Assembly (NCBI RefSeq): GCF_014200455.1
Contig: NZ_JACHBW010000010.1
Location: 186,001-250,000 of the forward strand
DNA length: 64,000 nt
Direction of reading: 5' to 3'
Origin: Paraburkholderia bannensis
GTDB taxonomy: Bacteria > Pseudomonadota > Gammaproteobacteria > Burkholderiales > Burkholderiaceae
Shown here: positions 1 through 8,865 of the stretch, in pieces
How positions within the stretch are numbered: position 1 is the first letter of the stretch
Layout: each line of letters starts with the position of its first letter
Notes under the pieces: generated by a model
The model's database searches: none
The model's input: only the letters and a program-made list of their open reading frames with translations
What the model was told of the DNA's origin: nothing
Made by a program: the position numbers and the translations under genes

Positions 1-604
1 GGCGCCGGCCGTTCACATCGAGCGTACCGCGCGCCACATGCACATAGGCGCGACGCCCCGCCACCAGCGCGTAGTCGGCACGTTCGTCGCCGTCGATCAG
101 CGCCGCGTGGATCGACGCGTCGGTCTGCACCGTGACCGATCCATCGCGCCCGTCGGGCGATGCGATCACGCGCAGACGGCCGCGCTTGTCGGCGTCGTCG
201 AAGCGCTTTTCCTCGTAGCCCGGCGCGCCGCCGCGTGCGGATGGCAACAGCCAGATCTGCAGCAGATGCGCTTCTTCGTCCTGGGAGGCGTTGAATTCGC
301 TGTGCATCACGCCGGTGCCCGCGCTCATGCGCTGCACGTCGCCGGGACGGATGGTCGAGCCGTTGCCCATGCTGTCGCGGTGCGCGAGCGCGCCCGAAAG
401 TACATAGGTGACGATTTCCATGTCGCGGTGGCCATGCGCGCCAAAACCCTGGCCGCCGGCGATGCGGTCGTCGTTGAGCACGCGCAGCGCGCCGTAGTGG
501 ACGTGTTCTTCGTCGAAATAGTCGGCGAACGAAAAGCTGTGATACGAGTCGAGCCAGCCGTGGTTGGCGTGGCCGCGTTCGTCGGAGCGTCGGATGGCAA
601 GCAT
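1..604 (-). CDS. Pirin family protein (3' end outside window)
   Basis: Minus-strand reading frame open from an ATG at 604 to the window edge, about 201 codons. The N-terminus reads MLAIRRSDERGHANHGWLDS followed by SFSFADYFD, which is typical of YhhW/pirin proteins. A cupin metal site is visible in GAHGHRDMEIVTYVL (the family pattern is HPHRGFET) and in MSAGTGVMHSEFN. Family members are bicupin proteins binding Fe or Cu; some act as quercetin dioxygenases and others as transcriptional cofactors, and the role cannot be chosen from sequence. Most of the N-terminal cupin and part of the C-terminal one are visible; only the last residues are missing. It faces away from the downstream ABC importer. 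Confidence 0.9.
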   Translation of the reverse strand, partial: MLAIRRSDERGHANHGWLDSYHSFSFADYFDEEHVHYGALRVLNDDRIAGGQGFGAHGHRDMEIVTYVLSGALAHRDSMGNGSTIRPGDVQRMSAGTGVMHSEFNASQDEEAHLLQIWLLPSARGGAPGYEEKRFDDADKRGRLRVIASPDGRDGSVTVQTDASIHAALIDGDERADYALVAGRRAYVHVARGTLDVNGRR

Positions 605-1059
605 GGGTTTCTCCGCTGGGGTCATGTTCGTGTCGATGACAGAAGATAGGGGCGATCGGGCGCGCGGACAATCCGCAGCAGCGCACCGGATCGTTTCGCC
701 AGCAACATCAATCAAGGTCCCCCGAACGCCGATTAGCTTCATTTGGAGCGCTACCCTGTCAGACCGAAGCCACAGCGGCATTGGGAACGATCCGCGCGGG
801 CTTGCGCTTCGGGTAAAATACCGCCCTTTTCGGCCGGCGCCACCGTCCGCGTCTTCGCACGGCTTTACTACGTTCGGGGCCGCCAGCCGGCACGCATCGG
901 TCGGGGACGCATCACGCGTCCGACCCGCATTTTTGATCGCCTAAAATGGCGGCGCCCGGTCATGAGCCGGCCCGCAGGCGAGCGGCCCGCGCCGCGGCGT
1001 CGATCGAATGGCTCCTCGCGACACCCCGCGACGAGCCGCGCCCGTGTATCAGGAGAAAG
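605..1059. other. Intergenic region, pirin / amino-acid binding protein
   Basis: This is the divergent spacer between the pirin gene and the ABC binding protein. Two -10-like hexamers TAAAAT face right, at 814-819 and 942-947. Neither has a convincing -35 at 16-18 bp. The second is about 110 bp before the ATG at 1060. Long open frames across this stretch are composition artefacts. Confidence 0.4.
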
Positions 1060-1836
1060 ATGAAGAAGTTCGCAGTGTGCTTCGCGCTCGCCCTCGTTGC
1101 AGGCAGCGTCGCGGCCAAGGATTGGAAAACCGTGCGTATCGGCGTCGATGCGAGCTATCCGCCGTTCGAGTCCAAGGCCGCCAGCGGCCAGATCACCGGT
1201 TTCGACGTCGATCTGACGAAGCAGCTGTGCGCGCGCATGAACGTGAAGTGCGTCTGGGTCGAGAACGACCTCGACGGTATCATCCCCGCGCTCAAGGCCC
1301 GCAAGTTCGACGCGATCGTCTCGTCGCTGACGATCACGCCGCAGCGCCGCCAGCAGATCGACTACTCCGACAAGATGTTCGACGCGCCCGCGCGCATGAT
1401 CGCGCGCACCGGCTCGCCGCTGCTGCCGACGGCGGAATCGCTCAAGGGCAAGAACGTGGGGGTCGAGCAAGGCTCGACCCAGGAAGCCTACGCCAAGGTG
1501 CACTGGGCCTCGAAGGGCGTCAATGTGGTCTCGTACGCGAACCAGGACCAGGTCTACCAGGATCTGATGTCGGGCCGCCTGGACGCCACGCTGCAGGATG
1601 AAGTGCAGGCCGATTACGGCTTCCTCAAGACGCCGCGCGGCAAGGGCTTCGGCTGGGCCGGCCCTGAAGTCGAGGATCTGGCAACGATCGGTGACGGCAC
1701 CGCCATCGGCCTGCGCAAGGACGATGCTGACCTGAAGGCGAAGTTCAACGCGGCGCTCGCTTCGATGCACAAGGACGGCACCTTCGACAAGATCGCGAAG
1801 CAGTACTTCGACTTCGATATCTACAAAGGCAGGTAA
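1060..1836 (+). CDS. Polar amino-acid ABC transporter substrate-binding protein (HisJ/ArgT-like)
   Basis: Periplasmic receptor of 258 residues. The start ATG at 1060 follows AGGAGAAAG; a longer open frame from 946 is rejected because the signal peptide begins here. MKKFAVCFALALVAGSVAA is a classical signal peptide cleaved before KDW. The mature N-terminus IGVDASYPPFES and GFDVDLTKQLC are typical of SBP_bac_3 (family 3) binding proteins for Lys/Arg/Orn/His. The C-terminus FDKIAKQYFDFDIYKGR is also typical of that family. Two permeases and an ATPase follow on the same strand after a 296-bp gap, so this is the receptor of that importer. Whether the ligand is histidine, a cationic amino acid or octopine-like cannot be decided from the sequence. 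Confidence 0.92.
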   Translation: MKKFAVCFALALVAGSVAAKDWKTVRIGVDASYPPFESKAASGQITGFDVDLTKQLCARMNVKCVWVENDLDGIIPALKARKFDAIVSSLTITPQRRQQIDYSDKMFDAPARMIARTGSPLLPTAESLKGKNVGVEQGSTQEAYAKVHWASKGVNVVSYANQDQVYQDLMSGRLDATLQDEVQADYGFLKTPRGKGFGWAGPEVEDLATIGDGTAIGLRKDDADLKAKFNAALASMHKDGTFDKIAKQYFDFDIYKGR

Positions 1837-2058
1837 GCAGGCTGGAGCGTCCGGGGGGCTGCCCCGATAGACCGCGCGGGGCCATCGTATAAAGTGGCAA
1901 GCTCGCATCGTCAACCTCGCAGTTGCAAGCTCACCGCAGGAACCGGGCAATGGCAATCCGCCGTGCCCGGGCAGAACAACGGACCATCGCACCAACGGGA
2001 ACGCGGCCAGCAAGGGGGAGTGTGACCCTCTGCGGTCGCGCATGAACGGCAATTGAAC

Positions 2059-2082
2059 CGCGGCAGCGACTGCCGCGTCTTT
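2059..2082 (+). promoter_or_regulatory. Hairpin between binding-protein and permease genes
   Basis: An inverted repeat CGCGGCAG-CGA-CTGCCGCG (2059-2077) is followed by TCTTTC, 56 bp before the permease start. It lies in the 296-bp gap after the binding-protein gene, which also holds a GGGG...CCCC hairpin near 1851-1866. Structures at this place in other ABC operons stabilise the binding-protein message or partly terminate transcription, giving more receptor than permease. That role is inferred here. A TATAAA at 1888-1893 has no matching -35. Confidence 0.35.
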
Positions 2083-2132
2083 CGCGGGACACGCCCCACG
2101 TTTTTCGAGGGCGCCCCGTCAGGGACTCACCT

Positions 2133-2822
2133 ATGTTTCTTCAAGGCTACGGCCCGCTGATCCTCGCCGGCACCTGGCAGACCGTCAAGCTGGCCGTCCT
2201 CTCGCTCGTGCTGTCCTTCGTGCTGGGCCTGCTGGGCGCGGCGGCGAAGCTGTCGAAAAACCGCGTCGTGCACGGCGCGGGCACGGCCTACACCACGATC
2301 ATTCGCGGCGTGCCCGATCTCGTGCTGATGCTGCTGCTGTTCTACAGCATCCAGATCTGGCTGAACATGGTCACCGACCACTTCGGCATGGATCAGATCG
2401 ACATCGATCCGTTCCTCGCGGGGGTGATCGTACTGGGCTTCATCTACGGCGCGTACTTCACCGAGACCTTCCGCGGCGCATTTCTCTCTGTGCCGCGCGG
2501 GCAACTGGAAGCGGGTCACGCCTACGGCATGACCAACTGGCAGGTGTTCACGCGCGTGATGTTTCCGCAGATGATGCGCTTCGCGCTGCCCGGCATCGGC
2601 AATAACTGGCAGGTACTGGTGAAGTCCACGGCGCTGGTCTCCATCATCGGTCTGGCCGACGTGGTGAAGGCCAGCCAGGACGCCGGCAAGGGCACGCTGC
2701 GGTTCTTCTTCTTCACGCTGCTCGCGGGCGCGATCTATCTCGTCATCACGACCGTCTCGAACTTCGTGCTCATGTATCTCGACAAGCGCTACTCCACCGG
2801 CGTGCGCAAAGCGGATCTCTGA
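2133..2822 (+). CDS. Polar amino-acid ABC transporter permease (HisQ-like)
   Basis: Inner-membrane permease of 229 residues, the usual HisQ length. It begins MFLQGYGPLILAGTWQTVKLA, with the first membrane helix at about residues 10-35. The 'TIIRGVPDLVLMLLLFYS' segment is the conserved start of the His/Glu/Gln/Arg/opine permease domain. The EAA loop, which contacts the ATPase, is visible as RGQLEAGHAYGM..W. About five membrane segments can be seen. It lies upstream of the second permease with a 32-bp gap and should pair with it as the transmembrane heterodimer. Confidence 0.92.
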   Translation: MFLQGYGPLILAGTWQTVKLAVLSLVLSFVLGLLGAAAKLSKNRVVHGAGTAYTTIIRGVPDLVLMLLLFYSIQIWLNMVTDHFGMDQIDIDPFLAGVIVLGFIYGAYFTETFRGAFLSVPRGQLEAGHAYGMTNWQVFTRVMFPQMMRFALPGIGNNWQVLVKSTALVSIIGLADVVKASQDAGKGTLRFFFFTLLAGAIYLVITTVSNFVLMYLDKRYSTGVRKADL

Positions 2823-2854
2823 AGCGACTCAGGCACAGGACAAGGCCAACGACA

Positions 2855-3577
2855 ATGCAAGACCTGATCGAGCTGATCCAGCAATACTGGCGCAACTACC
2901 TCTACTCCGACGGCTATCACTTCAGCGGCGTCGCCATCACGGCGTGGCTGCTGGTGGTGTCGATCGGCCTGGGCTTCTGCCTCTCGGTGCCGCTCGCCGT
3001 GGCGCGCGTCTCGAAGAAGAAGTGGCTGTCGGGCCTCGTGTGGCTCTACACCTACATCTTCCGCGGCACGCCGCTCTACGTGCAGTTGCTGCTGTGCTAC
3101 ACGGGCCTCTACAGCCTCGACATCATCCGCAATCACGAGCTGACGAGCGCGTTCTTTCGCAGCGGCATGAACTGCACGCTGCTTGCGTTCACGCTCAATA
3201 CCTGCGCGTACACCACCGAGATCTTCGCGGGCGCCATCAAGGCCACGCCCTATGGCGAGATCGAAGCGGCGCGCGCGTACGGGATGAGCCCGTTCACGCT
3301 GTATCGGCGCGTGATCCTGCCGTCGGCGCTGCGCCGCGCGCTGCCCTACTACAGCAACGAAGTCATCCTGATGCTGCACGCCACCACCGTGGCCTTCACG
3401 GCGACCGTGCCGGACATCCTGAAGATCGCACGCGACGTCAATTCGGCCACGTATCAGTCGTTTGGCGCTTTCGGCATCGCCGCCGTGCTGTACCTGATCA
3501 TTTCTTTCACGCTCGTGTGGCTGTTCCGCCAGGCCGAGCGCCGCTGGCTCGCATACCTGCGACCGCAAGGCAAGTGA
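2855..3577 (+). CDS. Polar amino-acid ABC transporter permease (HisM-like)
   Basis: Second inner-membrane permease, 240 residues. The motifs 'YIFRGTPLYVQLLL' and the EAA loop 'YGEIEAARAYGMSPFTLYRRVILP' identify the HisM branch of the amino-acid permease family. N-terminal residues are 'MQDLIELIQQYWRNYL', and about five hydrophobic helices follow. Spacing to the ATPase gene downstream is 16 bp, so the three genes 2133-4376 form one transcription unit. The protein would pair with the HisQ-like permease and dock on the ATPase. Confidence 0.92.
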   Translation: MQDLIELIQQYWRNYLYSDGYHFSGVAITAWLLVVSIGLGFCLSVPLAVARVSKKKWLSGLVWLYTYIFRGTPLYVQLLLCYTGLYSLDIIRNHELTSAFFRSGMNCTLLAFTLNTCAYTTEIFAGAIKATPYGEIEAARAYGMSPFTLYRRVILPSALRRALPYYSNEVILMLHATTVAFTATVPDILKIARDVNSATYQSFGAFGIAAVLYLIISFTLVWLFRQAERRWLAYLRPQGK

Positions 3578-3593
3578 GCCATCGAGGTCATAG

Positions 3594-4376
3594 ATGAATT
3601 CCCAGAAGCAAAAACTTTTCGTCGATTCCATCCACAAGCAGTACGGCGACAACGAAGTCCTCAAGGGCGTCTCGCTCAAGGCCAACGCGGGCGATGTGAT
3701 CAGCGTGATCGGCTCGTCGGGTTCGGGCAAGAGCACGATGCTGCGCTGCATTAACTTTCTTGAGCAGCCGAACTCCGGGCGCATCGTGGTGGACGGCGAA
3801 GAAGTCGCGACCAGGACCGACCGCCGCACCGGCGCGCTGGTGGCCGCCGACGTCAAGCAGCTGCAGCGCGTGCGCACCAGGCTGGCGATGGTGTTCCAAC
3901 ACTTCAACCTGTGGTCGCACATGACCGTGCTGGAAAACGTGATCGAAGCGCCGGTGCATGTGCTCGGCCTCTCGCGCAAGGAAGCCGAGGACCGCGCGCG
4001 CGTCTATCTGGAGAAGGTGGGCCTCGCGCCCCGCGTCGAGAAGCAGTATCCCTCGCACCTCTCGGGGGGCCAGCAGCAGCGCGTGGCGATCGCCCGCGCG
4101 CTCACCATGAACCCCGACGTGATGCTGTTCGACGAGCCCACCTCCGCGCTCGACCCCGAACTCGTGGGCGAAGTGCTCAAGGTGATGCAGAAGCTCGCCG
4201 AGGAAGGCCGCACCATGATCGTCGTCACGCACGAAATGGGTTTCGCGCGCAACGTGTCGAACCACGTGATGTTCCTGCATCAAGGCCGCGTGGAAGAGGA
4301 AGGCGTGCCCGCCGAGGTGTTCGCCAACCCCAGCAGCGAGCGTCTGCGCCAGTTCCTTTCGGGCAGCCTCAAGTGA
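3594..4376 (+). CDS. Polar amino-acid ABC transporter ATP-binding protein (HisP-like)
   Basis: Cytoplasmic ATPase of 260 residues that powers the importer. Walker A is GSSGSGKST, the Q-loop is in MVFQHFNLW, the signature is LSGGQQQR, Walker B is VMLFDEPTSALD, and the switch histidine is in VVTHEMGFA. An insertion between Walker A and the Q-loop (TRTDRRTGALVAADVKQLQR) is characteristic of HisP rather than GlnQ, favouring histidine or cationic amino acids. It is the last gene of the unit; a rho-independent terminator lies 72 bp downstream. Confidence 0.94.
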   Translation: MNSQKQKLFVDSIHKQYGDNEVLKGVSLKANAGDVISVIGSSGSGKSTMLRCINFLEQPNSGRIVVDGEEVATRTDRRTGALVAADVKQLQRVRTRLAMVFQHFNLWSHMTVLENVIEAPVHVLGLSRKEAEDRARVYLEKVGLAPRVEKQYPSHLSGGQQQRVAIARALTMNPDVMLFDEPTSALDPELVGEVLKVMQKLAEEGRTMIVVTHEMGFARNVSNHVMFLHQGRVEEEGVPAEVFANPSSERLRQFLSGSLK

Positions 4377-4448
4377 TCGTCGACTGACGAACTACGGCAT
4401 GTAGTTGCCAGCATCCGTCAACTTGCGATGTAGTAAAAGTAGTATTTC

Positions 4449-4480
4449 AAGGCGCTTTCAGCGCCTTTTCTTTTTTCTTT
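4449..4480 (+). terminator. Rho-independent terminator after the ABC operon
   Basis: Stem AAGGCGC / GCGCCTT with loop TTTCA (4449-4467), followed by TTCTTTTTTCTTT. It closes the importer operon. Confidence 0.85.
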
Positions 4481-4561
4481 CACAGAACCACTGACAGAGC
4501 GGAATTTTCGGTAAAAAGCGCGCTTTTCGCATTACTCCTGCCCGTTTCGTCCGTCAATAGT

Positions 4562-4674
4562 GGCAATCCTGAAGATGCCCTGGTGGAATCCGTGCGTGCC
4601 TTGTCCTACAAGGATTTAGGCATACTTTTCGGATTGCGCTGACCACCATCCAGGAAGTGCATATTGCAATTTGA
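4562..4674 (+). pseudogene. Possible frameshifted relic of a LuxR-type HTH
   Basis: One frame from 4562 reads GNPEDALVESVRALSYKDLG, then ILFGLR and a stop at 4640-4642. A second frame from about 4630 reads on as ALTTIQEVHIAI and a stop at 4672. Joined by one missing base, the two pieces match the four-helix LuxR/FixJ DNA-binding pattern (PRE..VL..LA.GLSNKEIA..LG.S..TVK.HI), with the recognition helix at LTTIQ.VHI. No start codon, receiver domain or C-terminal end survives. I read it as a decayed response-regulator fragment, but the stretch is short and chance cannot be excluded. Confidence 0.4.
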
Positions 4675-4982
4675 CGACACCCCGCAGGCCGCGCGCGATT
4701 TCGTTCGCCAGAGCGGACCTTTTTTGCTAAATTAGTAACCAAAGTAGCAAAACAAAGTTCATTAAAAGTAGTTTCACTTCAAATAAGAACGGGAGATGCC
4801 AGTCAACCAGGGGATCTGCATGACGACTCGAACAGGTTGTCCTGCTCGCATCGTTCCGTAATACGCCGATCCCTCGGGTCACACTCCCTTTACGCGACTA
4901 TTTCTGTCCGCAGCACCCCGAAGGCGCGCGGACGTCTTTCGCAGTACTAAGGTTGACTCTTTGACAGGGTATGGAGGAGAAG

Positions 4983-6134
4983 ATGAAGAAAGCATTGCTC
5001 GCCGCGGCTTTGATGTCTGCTGGCGTTCTCGCGCATGCGCAAAGCAGCGTGACGCTGTACGGCCGCCTCGACGCGGGTTTCGCCTACATCAATGGTGTTG
5101 GCACGGGCGGCGGCACGGGCGCTGCAACCAGCGGCAAGAGCCAGGTTCAGCTCGAAAGCGGCTACTGGGGCACCAGCCTCTGGGGTATGAAGGGCGTTGA
5201 AGACCTCGGCGGCGGCAACAAGGCACTCTTCCAGTTGGAAGGCAGCTTCAGCACCGCAACGGGTCAAGGCCCGGGCGGCGGCGGTCTCTTCAATCGTTGG
5301 GCAACGGTCGGTATGTCGAACGACCAGTTCGGTACCCTGCTGCTGGGCCGCGAACTGTTCATCTCCAACGGCATTTGGGACTTCGACCCGTTCGGTCAGT
5401 CGAACTGGTCGTCGGCGTCGCTCGTGCGTGGCCGCAACTGGCCGCAGTCGAGCAACAACATTTCGTACCAGTCGCCGAAGTTCGCTGGCTTCGACGTGTA
5501 CGGCCAGTACTCGTTCTCGAACGCAACGAGCTGGAACGGCAACGGTACGACCACGCAAGGTCGTGAAGACGGTCTGCAACTGACGTACACGAACTCGCTG
5601 TTCCAGATCCGCGGCCTGTACGACGAAATCCGCAACCCGACCAACGGTACGCTCGGCGGCGCATACGATCCGACCGGCGTGAACTCGGCCAACACGGGAC
5701 AAGGCGTGTTCGCCTTCTCGCGTGACTATATGGCGATGGTCAACGTGTTCCTGGGCCCGTTCAAGATTCAAGGCGGCTATGAAGCCATCCGCTCGTCGGG
5801 CATGACGGGTCTGGCAATCGGCCAGCCGAGCACGCTCGATCACGAATGGGGCGGTGTGACGTGGCAGCTGACGCCGGCAGCCGCGCTGATCGCAGCGGTC
5901 TACCACGTGAACGCCAACAACGGCGGCGGCAACGCCACGCTGTACACGGTCGGCGGCTCGTACAACCTGTCCAAGCGCACGCTGCTCGATATTCAGGCAG
6001 CCACGGTGCAGAACAGCAAGTCGGCCAACTTCGGTCTGAACGCGAACAACTACGGTACGTCGGCTGCGACCGGCAACCCGCTCGTCGGCCACAGCCAGAG
6101 CGGTGTGTACGCGGGCATCCAGCACTCGTTCTAA
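4983..6134 (+). CDS. Gram-negative porin, Burkholderia OmpC/Opc type
   Basis: Outer-membrane general porin of 383 residues, normal for the family. The ATG at 4983 is preferred over the one at 4971 because the ribosome site GGAGGAG (4973-4979) lies between them. MKKALLAAALMSAGVLAHA is the signal peptide; the mature protein starts QSSVTLYGRLDAGFAYIN, the hallmark of betaproteobacterial trimeric porins. Alternating strands run to the terminal SGVYAGIQHSF, whose last Phe is the BAM insertion signal. Codon use is less GC-extreme than its neighbours, as expected for a highly expressed gene. It allows diffusion of small hydrophilic solutes. A terminator follows at 6275. Confidence 0.95.
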   Translation: MKKALLAAALMSAGVLAHAQSSVTLYGRLDAGFAYINGVGTGGGTGAATSGKSQVQLESGYWGTSLWGMKGVEDLGGGNKALFQLEGSFSTATGQGPGGGGLFNRWATVGMSNDQFGTLLLGRELFISNGIWDFDPFGQSNWSSASLVRGRNWPQSSNNISYQSPKFAGFDVYGQYSFSNATSWNGNGTTTQGREDGLQLTYTNSLFQIRGLYDEIRNPTNGTLGGAYDPTGVNSANTGQGVFAFSRDYMAMVNVFLGPFKIQGGYEAIRSSGMTGLAIGQPSTLDHEWGGVTWQLTPAAALIAAVYHVNANNGGGNATLYTVGGSYNLSKRTLLDIQAATVQNSKSANFGLNANNYGTSAATGNPLVGHSQSGVYAGIQHSF

Positions 6135-6274
6135 GTGTGTGAGCGCGGGCGTTGCAGCCCGCGCCAACACCTGAACCGGGTGTAGACAGAACAGCTACAT
6201 CGACGTTTTCACGCTGCTGCGAGAGGCGCGTATCGGTGCGGTGTCCGAAAGGGTACTGCACCGTTTTTTATTGT

Positions 6275-6321
6275 GGGACGGGCTGCGAGTGTGACTTGCA
6301 GCGCCGTCCCTTTGTTCTTTT
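6275..6321 (+). terminator. Rho-independent terminator of the porin
   Basis: Stem GGGACGG...CTGC / GCAG..CCGTCCC (6275-6310) followed by TTTGTTCTTTT. It also stands between the convergent porin and P-II genes. Confidence 0.75.
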
Positions 6322-6343
6322 GCGGCTTGAATCGACGCGCGGC

Positions 6344-6682
6344 TTAAACCGCTGCTTCGTTCTCTTCGCCGGTACGAATGCGGATCACGCGTTCGACGTC
6401 GGTGACGAAAATCTTGCCGTCGCCAATCTTGCCCGTGCGCGCCGCGCCGATGATCGCGTCGATCACCTGATCGCTCTGATCGTTGGCGACCACCACTTCG
6501 ATCTTCACCTTCGGCAGGAAGTCCACCACGTATTCGGCGCCACGGTACAGCTCCGTATGGCCCTTCTGGCGGCCGAAGCCCTTGACTTCGGTGACGGTCA
6601 GCCCGGTGAGGCCCACTTCGGCGAGCGCCTCGCGCACTTCGTCGAGCTTGAACGGTTTGATGACGGCGGTAATGCGTTTCAT
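6344..6682 (-). CDS. Nitrogen regulatory protein P-II
   Basis: Signal-transducing trimer subunit of 112 residues, the canonical length. It starts MKRITAVIKPFKLDEVREAL. The T-loop carries YRGAEY with Tyr51, the uridylylation site used by GlnD. The nucleotide/2-oxoglutarate site is seen in TGKIGDGKIFV and the C-terminal signature in IRIRTGEENEAAV. P-II reports 2-oxoglutarate, ATP/ADP and glutamine status to GlnE, NtrB or AmtB. Without amtB alongside I do not choose between GlnB and GlnK. The gene lies 89 bp downstream of a glutamine-dependent NAD synthetase, a common pairing in Burkholderiaceae that links nitrogen status to glutamine use. Confidence 0.95.
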   Translation of the reverse strand: MKRITAVIKPFKLDEVREALAEVGLTGLTVTEVKGFGRQKGHTELYRGAEYVVDFLPKVKIEVVVANDQSDQVIDAIIGAARTGKIGDGKIFVTDVERVIRIRTGEENEAAV

Positions 6683-6771
6683 GGCGTACCTCTAGGCAGG
6701 TTGTGTTGTTCGGTTAAGCAGTCACGCTAAAACGGCGTTGATCCTGCAATTCTACGCTGCGCGCGCGCCGC

Positions 6772-8865
6772 TCACGCCGTGGGCTCGTGCGTGGGCACGC
6801 GATCGAGATCGGCGAGCCACACCACGCTTTCCGAGTCGCTCGGCGCACGCCAGTCGCCGCGCGGCGAGAGCGAGCCGCCCGAGCCCACCTTCGGCGCGTT
6901 CGGAATGCAGGTGCGCTTGAACTGGCTGGTGCGGAAAAAGCGGTCGAGGAAGATGCGCAGATTGCGCTTGATCGCCGCCAGATCGTAAGCATTGCGCGCG
7001 ACCCTGGCGTTCTCGGGCCACGCGCCCGCCTCGCGGTCACCCCAGGCGTGACGCGCAAGGAAGGCAACCTTGGTGGGCGCGAAACCGAAGCGCAGCGTGT
7101 AGTAAAGGTTGAAGTCCTGCAACTCGTACGGGCCGATGGTGCTTTCGGTCTTCTGCTCGGGCGCGCCGTCGGTCTTGCCGGGGATCAGCTCCGGGCTGAT
7201 GTCGGTGGCGAGGATCGCTTCGAGCACGTCCGCGCCGCTTTCGCCGTTCTGGCCGATCTGCCCGGTTTCCGCGACCCAGCGCACCAGATGCGTGATGAGC
7301 GTCTTGGGCACGCTGGCGTTGACGTTGTAGTGCGACATGTGATCGCCCACGCCGTAAGTACACCAGCCGAGCGCCAGTTCGGACAGATCGCCCGTGCCAA
7401 TCACGATCGCGTGATTGAAGTTGGCGAGGCGGAACAGGTGATTGGTGCGCTCGCCCGCCTGCACGTTTTCGAAAGTAATGTCGTAGGCCTCCTTACCTTC
7501 CGAATACGGATGGCCAAGGTCTTCGAGCATCTGCATGCAGCTCTGGCGAATGTCGATCTCGCGCGCCGTGCAGCCCACGAGGTTCATCAGTTCGCGCGCC
7601 TGGCGCAGCGTGCGCTCGCTGGTCGCGAAGCCCGGCATGGTGTACGCCAGGATATTGGCGCGCGGCAGCCCGAGGCGGTCCATCGCCCTGGCGCAAACCA
7701 GCAGTGCGTGCGTCGAATCCAGTCCGCCCGACACGCCGATCACCACCTTCTTGATGCCCGCCTGTTGCAGGCGCTGCACCAGCGCCTGCACCTGAATGTT
7801 GTAGACCTCGTTGCAGCGCTCGTCGCGGCGCTTCGGGTCGGCCGGGACGTACGGGAAGCGTTCGACGCGACGTTCGAGCGCGAGCACCTCACGCGTCCAC
7901 GCGCCCTCGCCCGCCGACTTGCTCCCCAGTTCGCAGCGGATCACGCGGAACTTCGCGACTTCGTCGGCGTAACGGCGGACCGAATCGCCGAAGGTGGTCT
8001 GGCGAATGCGCTCCTGCTGCAGCCGTTCGAGATCGACATCGGCGAAGATCAGATGCGAACCGGCGAGAAAACGCTCGGACTGCGCGAGCAGTTCACCGTT
8101 TTCGCAAACCAGTGCCTGGCCGTCCCATGCCATGTCGGTGGTCGATTCGCCCTGGCCCGCCGAGGTGTAGAGATACGCCGCCAGACAACGCGCCGATTGC
8201 TGCGACACCAGTTGTTGCCGATAACCCGCCTTGCCCACCACCACGTTCGACGCCGAGAGATTCACCAGCACCGAAGCGCCGGCCAGCGCCGCAAACGACG
8301 ACGGCGGAATCGGCACCCAGACGTCTTCACAGATTTCCACGTGAAAGCGCAGCCCCGGAATCTGCGCCGCCTCGAACAGCAGCGACGCGCCGAACGGCAC
8401 CTGGGCACCCGCAATGTGCACGCTATCCACGCTCGCGCAATCGGCGGCGCTGAACTGGCGCGGCTCGTAGAACTCGCCGTAGTTCGGCAGGAAACTCTTC
8501 GGCACGATGCCTGCGACCTGGCCGCCCGCGACCACCGCCGCGCAGTTGAAGAGCGCATGCCCCACGCGCACCGGCAGGCCCACGATCATCGCCAGCGGCA
8601 ATTGCGCCGAAGCTTCCACGATCTGCGCGAGCGCCTGTTCGCAGGCATCGAGCAGCGCCTGCTGATGGAAAAGATCGTCGCAGCTATACGCCGATAAACC
8701 GAGTTCCGGAAACGCGACCAGCGCCGCGCCTTTGGCGGCGGCTTCGCGCGCGAGCGCGAGCGTCTGGGCGGCATTGAAGGCCGGATCGGCCACGCGGCAG
8801 CGCGGCACGCCCACGGCCACGCGCGCGAAACCGTGCGAGTAGAGATTGAAGAAGCGCTCTTTCAT
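6772..8865 (-). CDS. nadE: Glutamine-dependent NAD(+) synthetase
   Basis: Two-domain enzyme of 697 residues that amidates deamido-NAD to NAD using glutamine. The N-terminal nitrilase domain (about 1-300) has the Glu of FPELGLSAY, Lys of IVPKSFLPNYGEFYEPRQF and Cys of VEICEDVWVP. The C-terminal synthetase domain (from about 340) has the P-loop GVSGGLDSTHALL and ASVPKTLITHLVRW. Its length resembles the Mycobacterium-type enzyme (about 680 residues) rather than the shorter (about 540) proteobacterial form. The start at 8865 gives MKERFFNLYSHGFARVAV, matching that long type. It is divergent from the acyltransferase-like gene at 8978. Confidence 0.93.
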   Translation of the reverse strand: MKERFFNLYSHGFARVAVGVPRCRVADPAFNAAQTLALAREAAAKGAALVAFPELGLSAYSCDDLFHQQALLDACEQALAQIVEASAQLPLAMIVGLPVRVGHALFNCAAVVAGGQVAGIVPKSFLPNYGEFYEPRQFSAADCASVDSVHIAGAQVPFGASLLFEAAQIPGLRFHVEICEDVWVPIPPSSFAALAGASVLVNLSASNVVVGKAGYRQQLVSQQSARCLAAYLYTSAGQGESTTDMAWDGQALVCENGELLAQSERFLAGSHLIFADVDLERLQQERIRQTTFGDSVRRYADEVAKFRVIRCELGSKSAGEGAWTREVLALERRVERFPYVPADPKRRDERCNEVYNIQVQALVQRLQQAGIKKVVIGVSGGLDSTHALLVCARAMDRLGLPRANILAYTMPGFATSERTLRQARELMNLVGCTAREIDIRQSCMQMLEDLGHPYSEGKEAYDITFENVQAGERTNHLFRLANFNHAIVIGTGDLSELALGWCTYGVGDHMSHYNVNASVPKTLITHLVRWVAETGQIGQNGESGADVLEAILATDISPELIPGKTDGAPEQKTESTIGPYELQDFNLYYTLRFGFAPTKVAFLARHAWGDREAGAWPENARVARNAYDLAAIKRNLRIFLDRFFRTSQFKRTCIPNAPKVGSGGSLSPRGDWRAPSDSESVVWLADLDRVPTHEPTA

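Larger units (their letters stand above)
4377..4982. other. 606-bp spacer upstream of the porin
   Basis: This holds the ABC operon terminator, the possible LuxR relic, and an AT-rich tract (4722-4790) that probably carries the porin promoter and leader. A near-repeat occurs twice: AAAAGTAGTATTTCA near 4435 and AAAAGTAGTTTCAC near 4763. No -35/-10 pair is convincing. Burkholderiaceae porins commonly have long regulated leaders, and a small RNA target site here is possible but unproven. Confidence 0.4.

Noticed and set aside
868..2052. Long minus-strand open frame across the ABC binding-protein gene
   Set aside because: It spans a signal peptide gene and two spacers, with no recognisable domain.
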